Positions 26,655 to 34,449 of a stretch of DNA of 64,000 nt are shown here, piece after piece. The stretch comes from Cytobacillus dafuensis (GTDB taxonomy: Bacteria; Bacillota; Bacilli; Bacillales; Cytobacillaceae). The position numbers and the translations under genes are program-made. The first letter of the stretch is position 1, and every line of letters starts with the position of its first letter. The stretch spans positions 4,444,001 to 4,508,000 of the forward strand of contig NZ_CP042593.1 of assembly GCF_007995155.1 (NCBI RefSeq), in the 5' to 3' direction. The notes beneath the pieces are model-generated. The model ran no database searches, was not told the DNA's origin, and worked only from the letters and a program-made list of their open reading frames with translations.

Positions 26655-27494
26655 TTAACGTAATAATTGAAGAACACCTTGTGGTTGTTGATTAGCTTGA
26701 GCCAACATTGCTTGAGATGCTTGTGCAAGAATTGAGTTCTTTGTTTGGTTCATTATTTCTTTCGCCATGTCAACGTCACGAACACGTGATTCTGCAGCAG
26801 TTAAGTTTTCAGATGCATTATTTAAGTTATTAATTGTATGATCTAAACGATTTTGATTAGCACCAAGATTAGAACGAGCGGATGAAACTTTTCCAATTGC
26901 AGCATCAATTGCTATTAGGTTAGCATCAGTACTTGCTTTCGCTCCATCCCATACTAAATCAGCTGCTGCAACACCTAAGTCTGTTGAATCAAAACCTGAA
27001 CCAGCCGCACCAGAGTTAATTGTAATTTTAAGTTGTTGACCAGTGTTCGCTCCAATTTGTAAATCAAAATCATAGTTACCATCTAGCAACTTTTTACCGT
27101 TAAATTCTGTACGGTCAGCAATTCCGTCTAGCTCAGCTTGTAATTGAGTAATCTCGTCACTAATAGCTGTTAAATCTTCAGCTTCATTCGTTCCTTCATT
27201 ACCAGCTTGAACAGCAAGTTCACGCATACGTTGAAGGATAGAATGAGTCTCATTAAGTGCGCCTTCAGCTGTTTGAATTAATGAAATTCCATCTTGTGAA
27301 TTACGTGAAGCTTGGTCTAAACCACGAATTTGACCACGCATTTTTTCAGAGATTGAAAGACCAGCAGCATCGTCTCCAGCACGGTTAATACGAAGACCTG
27401 AAGCTAATTTTTCCATTGATTTACCTTGTGCACTTGTAGCACTTGATAATTGACGGTGTGTGTTTAATGCAGCAATATTGTGATTGATAATCAT
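26655..27494 (-). CDS. hag: Hag, main flagellin
   Basis: A 279-residue filament subunit with conserved D0/D1 ends (MIINHNIAALNTHRQLS at the start, ANQQPQGVLQLLR at the end) and a short variable centre, so the filament surface is nearly bare. The signature DDAAGLSISEKMRGQIRGL is intact. The ATG at 27494 follows aaggagg; the longer frame to 27524 covers the CsrA-binding leader. Own sigma-D promoter and terminator. Expected controls: FlgM-sigma-D for transcription and CsrA-FliW for translation. Confidence 0.97.
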   Translation of the reverse strand: MIINHNIAALNTHRQLSSATSAQGKSMEKLASGLRINRAGDDAAGLSISEKMRGQIRGLDQASRNSQDGISLIQTAEGALNETHSILQRMRELAVQAGNEGTNEAEDLTAISDEITQLQAELDGIADRTEFNGKKLLDGNYDFDLQIGANTGQQLKITINSGAAGSGFDSTDLGVAAADLVWDGAKASTDANLIAIDAAIGKVSSARSNLGANQNRLDHTINNLNNASENLTAAESRVRDVDMAKEIMNQTKNSILAQASQAMLAQANQQPQGVLQLLR

Positions 27495-27502
27495 TTTATT
27501 TT

Positions 27503-27536
27503 CCTCCTTGAATGTATCGTTCACATCCTTGTGAAC
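27503..27536 (-). promoter_or_regulatory. CsrA-type binding hairpin and SD in hag leader
   Basis: On the minus strand GTTCACA-AGGA-TGTGAAC (27536-27519) is a perfect 7-bp stem presenting AGGA in the loop, the ideal CsrA site. A second GGA is in the AAGGAGG Shine-Dalgarno (27509-27503), ten bases away. B. subtilis hag uses the same two-site layout. Confidence 0.85.
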
Positions 27537-27591
27537 GTTAGTTTTTTGTTAGGACTCGGGTCGGCCGTACCTTTGTCCCTTTACAACATTT

Positions 27592-27617
27592 ATATCGACA
27601 TAAATATTAATCTTTTA
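27592..27617 (-). promoter_or_regulatory. sigma-D promoter of hag
   Basis: On the minus strand TAAA (27617-27614), 14 bases, then GTCGATAT (27599-27592), one mismatch from the sigma-D -10 GCCGATAT. It lies about 100 bases before the hag ATG, giving the long leader needed for CsrA control. Confidence 0.8.
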
Positions 27618-27637
27618 ATAGTTTTTTATAAAAAATT

Positions 27638-27865
27638 TTAGTTTTTGTCGTTTTGTGACAGAATGGAAAATATATCCTTTACTTCCGCTACCGCTTTTGT
27701 ATTTTCGTTTTGAATATTATCATAAATTTCTTTCCGATAAACCTCTATTTCCTTCGGTGCACTAATCCCAATTTTCACTTGATCCCCTTGGACACTAACG
27801 ATCTTTATTTCAATTCCATCACCTATTTGAATCGCTTCGCCTGTTTTTCTTGTTAATACAAGCAT
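27638..27865 (-). CDS. csrA: CsrA, translational regulator
   Basis: The 75-residue homodimeric RNA-binding protein blocks the hag ribosome binding site. [36 protein letters not shown] and the C-terminal helix are all present. Four bases separate it from fliW, its antagonist. The aggggtga site precedes the ATG. Confidence 0.97.
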   Translation of the reverse strand: MLVLTRKTGEAIQIGDGIEIKIVSVQGDQVKIGISAPKEIEVYRKEIYDNIQNENTKAVAEVKDIFSILSQNDKN

Positions 27866-27869
27866 ACCG

Positions 27870-28310
27870 TCACCCCTTGATAACGTGCGCTGGTTTGAGT
27901 AGATGCTTAGTTTGATAGCTGCTGTCGCTTAAGATCAGCTGTTTGGCACGCTTGTTTTTTGTGTTAAAGATAAGAGGTGCTTGTAGGTTTGCCGTCGTTT
28001 TTTCGAACGGTTCTTGAACTGTTAGAATGACATATGGAAGCACATCACTATCTGTTTCAATTTCTAATTGCTTTATCGAAGGGTCATCAATTGAAAATTG
28101 ATAGTCTAGGAAAAATTGAAATGGGTTTGTGATAACGAATGCAAGGTTTGGTGTTGTAACGGATTGCATAATTGAAAAGACATCGTTTTCTGGAAGATTT
28201 AAAATGACAAATTGTTTTTCGCTTAAAAATCCGGGAATACCTTTTTCAAAATGCCAAACTTCATCTTCAATGATCTCTACTACACTATGATATTTCGTTT
28301 CTATGTTCAT
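27870..28310 (-). CDS. fliW: FliW, CsrA antagonist
   Basis: A 146-residue beta-barrel protein that sequesters CsrA when not bound to flagellin, so flagellin synthesis tracks export. [20 protein letters not shown] and [13 protein letters not shown] are family motifs. The ATG at 28310 follows aaggaa; three upstream codons are probably untranslated. Confidence 0.95.
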   Translation of the reverse strand: MNIETKYHSVVEIIEDEVWHFEKGIPGFLSEKQFVILNLPENDVFSIMQSVTTPNLAFVITNPFQFFLDYQFSIDDPSIKQLEIETDSDVLPYVILTVQEPFEKTTANLQAPLIFNTKNKRAKQLILSDSSYQTKHLLKPAHVIKG

Positions 28311-28340
28311 AAGCCACATTCCTTTTTAAGCCATTTTTGT

Positions 28341-28500
28341 TTTATCCCGTTCTAAACGGCGCTAAAATCTCCTACTTCAAGCATAAGGAACTCAAAAATT
28401 GTTTTGGCGGGAGATAAGCGCCGCTAAGAACCCGCTAAGTTCAACTAACCATCTGTTAGGGAAATGACCCCCGACTAATGGTTAGTTGAACTTTATCCTA
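28341..28500 (-). repeat. degenerate copy of element H
   Basis: tttatcccgt at one end, taagttcaactaaccatc and actaatggttagttgaactttatcc at the other match element H in reverse orientation, but the hairpin stems differ (ggcggga / tctcccgcc-type). It sits inside the flagellar operon between yviE and fliW. Confidence 0.5.
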
Positions 28501-28506
28501 TCTCAG

Positions 28507-29067
28507 TTACGGTAGGTTCACAACATCGATCTTTAATGAAGGATGCTGTTTCATTCGGTACGTAATATCGCCTTTTTGATAATCAATGATCGGCTTTTGT
28601 GGTCTTGTTTGATTGATCACTTGATTGGTTTTCCACTGGATGTTTAGTTGACCAGGTGTGAAATGAATTTTCACACTGAAATTTGGTGGTATGAACCCAA
28701 TATTAAAGTCATAGATTGGATCCTCCCCATTTCGCTCTGCTTGATTGGCGATGACATTTCCGCCATTTTCAATTCTCATGAGCTCGTCGCCCTCAAATGA
28801 CCTTCTTTCCATTCCTGCCAATACATCTTGGTAGGCTTGAGCCGCGTTCTCTTCAATACTGCGGAAGGCACTTTTGATCCCCATCGATTCCCAAGCTGCT
28901 GTTTGATCAATTGTTAATCGAGTTGAAATACGATTAATGTACATTTCAGCAGCCGGCTGCTGCAAATCGAGCTGTGCGGCGGGCTGTTCAATGGATTGGA
29001 CAGGGGGTGAAATATCCATTCCTAATTGTGCTGTTTGTGATTGCATACGTAATTGTGGCAATTGCAT
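28507..29067 (-). CDS. yviE: YviE (DUF6470) protein
   Basis: A 186-residue soluble protein starting MQLPQLRMQSQTAQLGMDIS with paired Gln/Pro-rich segments (QPAAQLDLQQPAAEM) and a C-terminal beta region (DFNIGFIPPNFSVKIHF). It is the invariant neighbour of flgL and fliW in Bacillus; function unknown. The ATG at 29067 follows gaggtgatt. Confidence 0.85.
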   Translation of the reverse strand: MQLPQLRMQSQTAQLGMDISPPVQSIEQPAAQLDLQQPAAEMYINRISTRLTIDQTAAWESMGIKSAFRSIEENAAQAYQDVLAGMERRSFEGDELMRIENGGNVIANQAERNGEDPIYDFNIGFIPPNFSVKIHFTPGQLNIQWKTNQVINQTRPQKPIIDYQKGDITYRMKQHPSLKIDVVNLP

Positions 29068-29139
29068 GAACGAAATCACCTCGTAATCGTTAAGTCGTTT
29101 TAATACGCTTTATAGGAGGTTTTCTATGTAGTGAAAAGA

Positions 29140-29160
29140 AGCTATTCAAATTGAATAGCT
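29140..29160 (-). terminator. hairpin after flgL
   Basis: agctattca and tgaatagct form a 9-bp stem, followed on the minus strand by tcttttcac. It may partly terminate before yviE. Confidence 0.55.
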
Positions 29161-29161
29161 C

Positions 29162-30046
29162 CTATCTGAGAAAGTCCATTAATGTCGGCTGAATGATTCG
29201 AGTTCCTACTGATAATGCAGCTCGATGCAGACTTTCTTGCATCTTTAAATTTGTAATAACCTCTTCTACTTCTATTCCTTCATTATCAGACATCACTCGT
29301 GTAGAAATTACTTTTTGTTCGTCTATACGCTCTTCCATCAATTCAAGACGGTTTACTCTTGCACCTAATTCTGCACGTGTATCTGTCATTGAGGCCAAAT
29401 GTTTATCCACATCTGCTAAGAAACCATCAATATCATCCCCTGTAGTGGCAGGATCTGTCAATTTTGTAATAATATTATCAATGTCGTCAAATAAACCTTG
29501 ACTAAATACCTTAGTAGGATCTACATTGACTTGCATGGTGACGCCTTTCGATAACTCAATTTCAACTGGGTTTGTATTATCTGAAACCACTATAGGAGTT
29601 TGAGTTAAATCAACCGGCTTATTTAACGTATCTGTTCCATTAAATAAATACTTATCTCCGAATTTCGTGTTTGCAATTTCACCTAAATGCTCTTTTAATT
29701 GCTTAATTTCCTCTGCCATTGATTTTCTTTGGCTCTCATCATAGGTGTCATTGCTAGCCTGTACTAAAAGCTCACGAACTCGATCTAACCCTTTTTTTGC
29801 CTTATCGAGTGCTGCATCGCTATTTTCTACCCAATTATAAGCCTCAGAGAAATTCCGTTTGAATTGCTCTACTTCCATTAAATTTCTACGGTACGTAATC
29901 CCCTTCATCGCGACTACCGGATCATCAGAGGGACGGTTAATCTTTTGACCTGTTGAAAGTTGATCCTGGTATTTCCCTAATCGATCAAAGCTCGATGTTA
30001 AATTTCTTAACATATTATTTGCAAGCATGGATTGAGTTACACGCAT
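29162..30046 (-). CDS. flgL: FlgL, hook-filament junction protein
   Basis: The 294-residue second junction protein joins FlgK to flagellin. MRVTQSMLANNMLRNL, GQKINRPSDDPVVAMKG and the C-terminal QESLHRAALSVGTRIIQPTL are diagnostic. It follows flgK by 15 bases. Confidence 0.95.
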   Translation of the reverse strand: MRVTQSMLANNMLRNLTSSFDRLGKYQDQLSTGQKINRPSDDPVVAMKGITYRRNLMEVEQFKRNFSEAYNWVENSDAALDKAKKGLDRVRELLVQASNDTYDESQRKSMAEEIKQLKEHLGEIANTKFGDKYLFNGTDTLNKPVDLTQTPIVVSDNTNPVEIELSKGVTMQVNVDPTKVFSQGLFDDIDNIITKLTDPATTGDDIDGFLADVDKHLASMTDTRAELGARVNRLELMEERIDEQKVISTRVMSDNEGIEVEEVITNLKMQESLHRAALSVGTRIIQPTLMDFLR

Positions 30047-30061
30047 TCGTTATATACCTCC

Positions 30062-31705
30062 TTAACGGCCGGATACTCCCATTCCGTTAATAATTTTATC
30101 CAACATTTCATCAACAATCGTAATATTTCTCGCTGAAGCATTGTAGGCGTGTTGGTATTTGATCATATTTGTAAATTCTTCATCAAGCGAAACCGCACTC
30201 ACGGATTGACGACGTTCATCTACAGAAATCAGTAATAACTCACTATTGCCAGCCAATCTCTTCGCTTGCTGGCTTTCAACACCTAAGCGTCCTGTCATTC
30301 CTTCATAGAAAGAGTTAACCGTTCCTGTCTTAATCGGTAAATTTAATGAAGCTATATCAAGATCACTGACACCTTCAAGCTTAACTGTGCCATCAGATAA
30401 AACAAAGCCTTGGATATTTGACAAATTGATGGCATTTTTTCCATCTCCGCCATCACCCGGAATGGATGATACGGCTAATTCTCTTGTCGTTATGCCAGAA
30501 AGCTTAATATTCTTCGCCGCGTCCTTATGACCTCCTGCTGGTAATGGTACAAAGAAATCTTTACCTCCAGCACCGTCTAAATCATATCCTTTTTTATGAA
30601 CTTCATTAAAAAGCGAAACAAATGAGTAAGCTAGCTTATCTAGATTTTCAATCATATCTGGATAAATTCCCTTTTCAGTTCCGCCTACATCATACCCATA
30701 TGATTCAACAAGACCTTTTAATTTCCCTTGCGAAAAAACAACTTCAGAACCCGCAACAAAAGGCACGTCATAGACGGGAACTGGAGGTTTTGTTGGTTCA
30801 TTTGACTTTGGAACGTCATATACTGTAAAACCAGTTATCTTGCCATCTGGTTTATCTGGTATGCCATCTTGATCTGTGTCTATTGCAGGTTTGTCACTTT
30901 TTATCCCAATATTATTGTAATCAGATCCATTCACTAAAAAGAACTCTGAACCATCTGCTCCAACCATTTTAATCGTATATGAACCTTCTGCAATATCAAG
31001 TGCATTACCACCTGAAGGCTTCTTTTCTACTTTAATATTAACGAATTGAGAAAGTTCATCCACTAAACGATCTCTTTCATCATAAAGATCATTGGGCAAA
31101 TATCCATGAGGCTCAACTTGAGAAATTTGCTCGTTAACGTCAGCAATTTGTTTTAATAATGAATTAACTGCTTTAATATTGACACTGATCTCATTACCAA
31201 AGTCACTTTTTATCTGATTTAATGATTCAGAGAGATATTTAAATGTATCTGCTACCGATTGTCCACGTTCAATAACAACAGAACGTGCTCCATCATCTTC
31301 TGGATGAACACTTAAATCCTGTAATGATTGCCAAAATTCTCCCATGACAGCAGCTAAGCTATTATTACTTGGCTCATTCATGATATCTTCCATTTTGTCT
31401 AATGAAACAGCCTTTGATTCCCAGTATCCTAGCTTATTGGACTCATTTTGAAACTGAACATCTAAAAAGCTCTCTCGGATTCTCTCAATCGTTCCTGCCA
31501 TAACGCCCGTTCCCATTTGACCTGGCATCTGAGGTTTGTTCATTCCAATCGAGGGATATGGCGTCGTTTGAACAAAGTTCACCCTTTGTCTTGAATACCC
31601 TGGAGTATTTGCGTTTGCAATGTTATGTCCAGTCGTGTATAAAGCACTTTGCTGGGTAAACATTCCCCTGCGTGCTGTTTCTAAACCCATAAATGTAGAA
31701 CGCAT
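30062..31705 (-). CDS. flgK: FlgK, hook-associated protein 1
   Basis: A 547-residue first junction protein. FTQQSALYTTGHNIANANTP with GYSRQRV at the N-terminus and the C-terminal SLDEEFTNMIKYQHAYNASA are the export/assembly ends. A central insertion (about 270-330) includes an Asp-rich DTDQDGIPDKPDGKI calcium-loop-like stretch, which is unusual for FlgK and would sit on the surface. Confidence 0.95.
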   Translation of the reverse strand: MRSTFMGLETARRGMFTQQSALYTTGHNIANANTPGYSRQRVNFVQTTPYPSIGMNKPQMPGQMGTGVMAGTIERIRESFLDVQFQNESNKLGYWESKAVSLDKMEDIMNEPSNNSLAAVMGEFWQSLQDLSVHPEDDGARSVVIERGQSVADTFKYLSESLNQIKSDFGNEISVNIKAVNSLLKQIADVNEQISQVEPHGYLPNDLYDERDRLVDELSQFVNIKVEKKPSGGNALDIAEGSYTIKMVGADGSEFFLVNGSDYNNIGIKSDKPAIDTDQDGIPDKPDGKITGFTVYDVPKSNEPTKPPVPVYDVPFVAGSEVVFSQGKLKGLVESYGYDVGGTEKGIYPDMIENLDKLAYSFVSLFNEVHKKGYDLDGAGGKDFFVPLPAGGHKDAAKNIKLSGITTRELAVSSIPGDGGDGKNAINLSNIQGFVLSDGTVKLEGVSDLDIASLNLPIKTGTVNSFYEGMTGRLGVESQQAKRLAGNSELLLISVDERRQSVSAVSLDEEFTNMIKYQHAYNASARNITIVDEMLDKIINGMGVSGR

Positions 31706-31755
31706 CGTTTTTCCTCCTATAAAAAACTTAAACTCGAACAGTCATAATCTAAAGA

Positions 31756-32247
31756 TTAGGCCTTTGAATCAAAAAATGACCTTATAGTCTCAGATTCTTC
31801 ATTTGCTGTTTTTGAATAATTATCTAAATTTGATTCAGGACTAAATAAATCTAAATTTAGTCTCACAAATTGCATAGATTGCTCTAGAAGCTGCTGATTC
31901 AAGTTATTTATATCTTTTAAAACTTCAATTGTATCTAACAGCATTGACCTTAATTCTACGATCTTTTCTTGATCGCTTTTCTCATCTATCCAATCTAGAC
32001 ATTCAAGAATAGTAGAAGGAGTACCCCTCACAGGATCCCCTTTTGACAGAAGAAGAATGGCTTTCTCCCTTTCCTTTTCAGCCAATTGAATAGCGACAAT
32101 GATTTTATTTTCATCCTTCATGACTTGATTTAATGCTTCTAACTCACCATACTTAATGATGATTGTTTTCCTTTTGGCGATATCATACAAATCTTGATGA
32201 AGGGTTAGTAATTTCTCCAACACTGCTATGATTGCTGAAGCTGCCAT
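31756..32247 (-). CDS. flgN: FlgN, export chaperone for FlgK/FlgL
   Basis: A 163-residue helical protein in the fixed position before flgK. The FlgN pattern is seen as VLEKLLTLHQDLYDIAKRKT and DENKIIVAIQLAEKERE. It keeps junction proteins export-ready. Confidence 0.85.
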   Translation of the reverse strand: MAASAIIAVLEKLLTLHQDLYDIAKRKTIIIKYGELEALNQVMKDENKIIVAIQLAEKEREKAILLLSKGDPVRGTPSTILECLDWIDEKSDQEKIVELRSMLLDTIEVLKDINNLNQQLLEQSMQFVRLNLDLFSPESNLDNYSKTANEESETIRSFFDSKA

Positions 32248-32304
32248 AGTAGTCCTCTCCCCTTGTATATCGGTTAATAGGTCCGATTATTTACCTTTAT
32301 CTAT

Positions 32305-32745
32305 TCACGTATAAATATTAATTAATAAGCCTTGAATTTCTCCGACTAGCCCTAAAATATCTAAGCCTTTCTTTTCCTTATCCAAGACTTCATTCGTTAA
32401 ATCGATCAGCTTTTGATCTACTTCTTTCACTAGTTTATATACCTTCGTACGTCCATGACGAAAAAATCCACGCTGTTCTTCAAGCTTTAAGCCGTTATTG
32501 ACCGCTTCCTCCATAAATGACTTTACTAAGCGTTTATACTTTTTTAAATCTTCTATCGTTCGGGACTGCGCTAAATTTTTTCCTTGATCTTCAATATCTG
32601 CTTGAAGCAGCATCAGCTTTTCATGAACGAGATTTTCTCTCTTTTTTGATACAACATCCGAAAAAGAAACAGATTCTGTAGCTACCTGTTTTTTCTTTTG
32701 AACATTACTCATCTCTGTTCGTTTAATTTTATTAACTTCCACCAT
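32305..32745 (-). CDS. YaaR-family (DUF327) protein
   Basis: A 146-residue soluble helical protein; LKKYKRLVKSFMEEAVNNGL and FFRHGRTKVYKLVKEVDQKL match the YaaR family. In B. subtilis yaaR is elsewhere on the chromosome, so this is a relocated or extra member in the inserted module. Start chosen at ATG 32745, with ggag at good spacing; GTG 32742, ATG 32748 and GTG 32751 are alternatives. Function unknown. Confidence 0.75.
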   Translation of the reverse strand: MVEVNKIKRTEMSNVQKKKQVATESVSFSDVVSKKRENLVHEKLMLLQADIEDQGKNLAQSRTIEDLKKYKRLVKSFMEEAVNNGLKLEEQRGFFRHGRTKVYKLVKEVDQKLIDLTNEVLDKEKKGLDILGLVGEIQGLLINIYT

Positions 32746-32797
32746 CATCACTCCAAGATAAAACGCTTTTCTCTATTGTAGACGAAGGATAGAAAAA

Positions 32798-32828
32798 AGA
32801 GGAGGAAGCGAAAGTGCAACCTCCTCTT
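32798..32828 (-). terminator. terminator after second flagellin
   Basis: aagaggagg and cctcctctt form a stem with T-runs on both sides. It starts a few bases after the second flagellin's stop, so flgN and yaaR-like expression past it needs read-through or a local promoter. Confidence 0.8.
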
Positions 32829-32833
32829 TTTTC

Positions 32834-33655
32834 TTACTTCAATAATTGTAAAATCCCTTGCGGCAGCTGATTCGCTTGCGCTAACATAGCTTGACCTGCT
32901 TGATTTAATATATTATTTCGTGTGAATTGTGTCATCTCTTCTGCCATATCAAGATCACGTATTCTCGATTCAGCAGATGTTAAGTTTTCATTTGATGTTT
33001 GGAGATTGTTGACTGTATGCTCTAAGCGGTTTTGCATCGCTCCAAGCTTCGAACGTTCAGAAGACACGGCATCAATTGCTGATTGAATTACTGTAATATT
33101 CTTATCTGCATCAGCTTGAGTATCAATTTTAATACCAGATACTTTTAAATCCGCTGCCTTCATAGATTCAATTTCCAACACAACATTCTGACCCTCATTC
33201 GCTCCAATTTGGAAAACCAAACCACTTCCTGTTTTTAGACTGCCATCTAACAATTTCTTCGTATTAAACTCTGTATCATTCGCAATACGGTCAATTTCTG
33301 CAACTAGCTGATCTACCTCTTTTTGCAGTTCACCACGGTCTTTATTATCATTCGTTCCATTTGCAGCTTGTACAGCTAATTCTCTCATACGCTGCAAAAT
33401 ACTATGCGTTTCATTGAGGGCTCCCTCTGCTGTTTGGATTAACGAAATTCCATCTAATGCATTCCGTTCTGCCATATCAAGACCACGTATTTGCGAACGC
33501 ATTTTTTCAGAAATGGCTAGTCCTGCAGCGTCATCTGCCGCACGATTGATTCGCAATCCAGATGATAGCTTTTCTAAGCTTTTAGATGTTTGATTCATTG
33601 TATTTGATAAATTACGGTATGCATTTAATGCTTGAATATTATGATTGATTTTCAT
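32834..33655 (-). CDS. second flagellin
   Basis: A 273-residue complete flagellin (MKINHNIQALNAYRNLSNTM to ANQLPQGILQLLK), clearly related to hag but diverged along the whole length. Both D0 ends and DDAAGLAISEKMRSQIRGL are intact, so it should polymerise. It lacks the long hag-type leader and CsrA hairpin; its ribosome site is gaggaga. It follows a dedicated FliS-like gene by 20 bases. It could form mixed or alternative filaments. Confidence 0.92.
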   Translation of the reverse strand: MKINHNIQALNAYRNLSNTMNQTSKSLEKLSSGLRINRAADDAAGLAISEKMRSQIRGLDMAERNALDGISLIQTAEGALNETHSILQRMRELAVQAANGTNDNKDRGELQKEVDQLVAEIDRIANDTEFNTKKLLDGSLKTGSGLVFQIGANEGQNVVLEIESMKAADLKVSGIKIDTQADADKNITVIQSAIDAVSSERSKLGAMQNRLEHTVNNLQTSNENLTSAESRIRDLDMAEEMTQFTRNNILNQAGQAMLAQANQLPQGILQLLK

Positions 33656-33675
33656 CTCTATTTCTCCTCTTAAGC

Positions 33676-34107
33676 TTAATATGGATTACGGTCAAGAATT
33701 CGAATTTGTTGTTCGTATGCATTCGTTTTCTTTAATGCGCTCTGATTTTGATTGACATTGTTTTTCATTGCTGTATTCCAAGCACTCGCCAAAGCCTCAC
33801 AGATTCTCAACACTTCTTCGAGCATTGCAGCATCCTTCTTCATATTCGCTTCAATAACACGATTGGCCATATAGTTATAAAGGGCATCTAGCTGGTCGGC
33901 GATGATTCCAGCTTCATAGTTGATTCCGACTCCCAGCCGCTCTAATAAATCATTCACCTTTTGCAATTGGCGATTTACATCCATATAATTCTTTTGATTA
34001 ATATTTGATATCGCTTCTTCTAAGTTATTGATACAAGCTTCATATAAAAGCGATGTAATTTCTTGTGAAGATTTTTGATAAATGAATTCTTTTGTTAGAA
34101 ATTCCAA
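33676..34107 (-). CDS. second FliS-like chaperone
   Basis: A 143-residue FliS homologue: LTKEFIYQKSSQEITSLLYE, then DALYNYMANRVIEANMKKDA match the FliS helices. It is distinct from the fliS at 21.8 kb and adjacent to the second flagellin, suggesting a private flagellin-chaperone pair. The C-terminus (NAYEQQIRILDRNPY) is extended relative to FliS. Confidence 0.85.
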   Translation of the reverse strand: MEFLTKEFIYQKSSQEITSLLYEACINNLEEAISNINQKNYMDVNRQLQKVNDLLERLGVGINYEAGIIADQLDALYNYMANRVIEANMKKDAAMLEEVLRICEALASAWNTAMKNNVNQNQSALKKTNAYEQQIRILDRNPY

Positions 34108-34155
34108 ACGAACTCCTCCTTAACCATAGATAATATCGGTTAATTTTTTTCGATT

Positions 34156-34449
34156 TTAATAACTTGCATCCATTTCTTCTATTAATAATAAAATTTCTGC
34201 AATTACCGAGTACAGTTGAGGAGGTACATTTTCTCCCAAATCAATGTCTAATAGGTTTTGAACAAGGCTCGAATCTTCTTGCATATGAACACCGTGTTCC
34301 TTTGCAAGCTCAATAATTTTTGCTGCCATTTGTCCAGTTCCTTGGGCTACGACAGTAGGGGTGTCATCTTTTTCATCGTAACGAATCACTGCAGCGGTTG
34401 GTCCGTTCAAATGTTTTCGGTTAATTTGGTTAAAATATTTCGGTCTCAT
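34156..34449 (-). CDS. ylqH: YlqH-type FlhB C-domain homologue
   Basis: The 97-residue protein is a free-standing version of the cytoplasmic domain of FlhB, the export-gate switch. In place of the self-cleaving NPTH it has NGPTAA, so it cannot autocleave. PPQLYSVIAEILLLIEEMD matches the FlhB C-terminus. B. subtilis ylqH also follows ylqG but lies elsewhere on the chromosome. The start overlaps ylqG by four bases (ATGA), indicating coupling. Confidence 0.85.
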   Translation of the reverse strand: MRPKYFNQINRKHLNGPTAAVIRYDEKDDTPTVVAQGTGQMAAKIIELAKEHGVHMQEDSSLVQNLLDIDLGENVPPQLYSVIAEILLLIEEMDASY

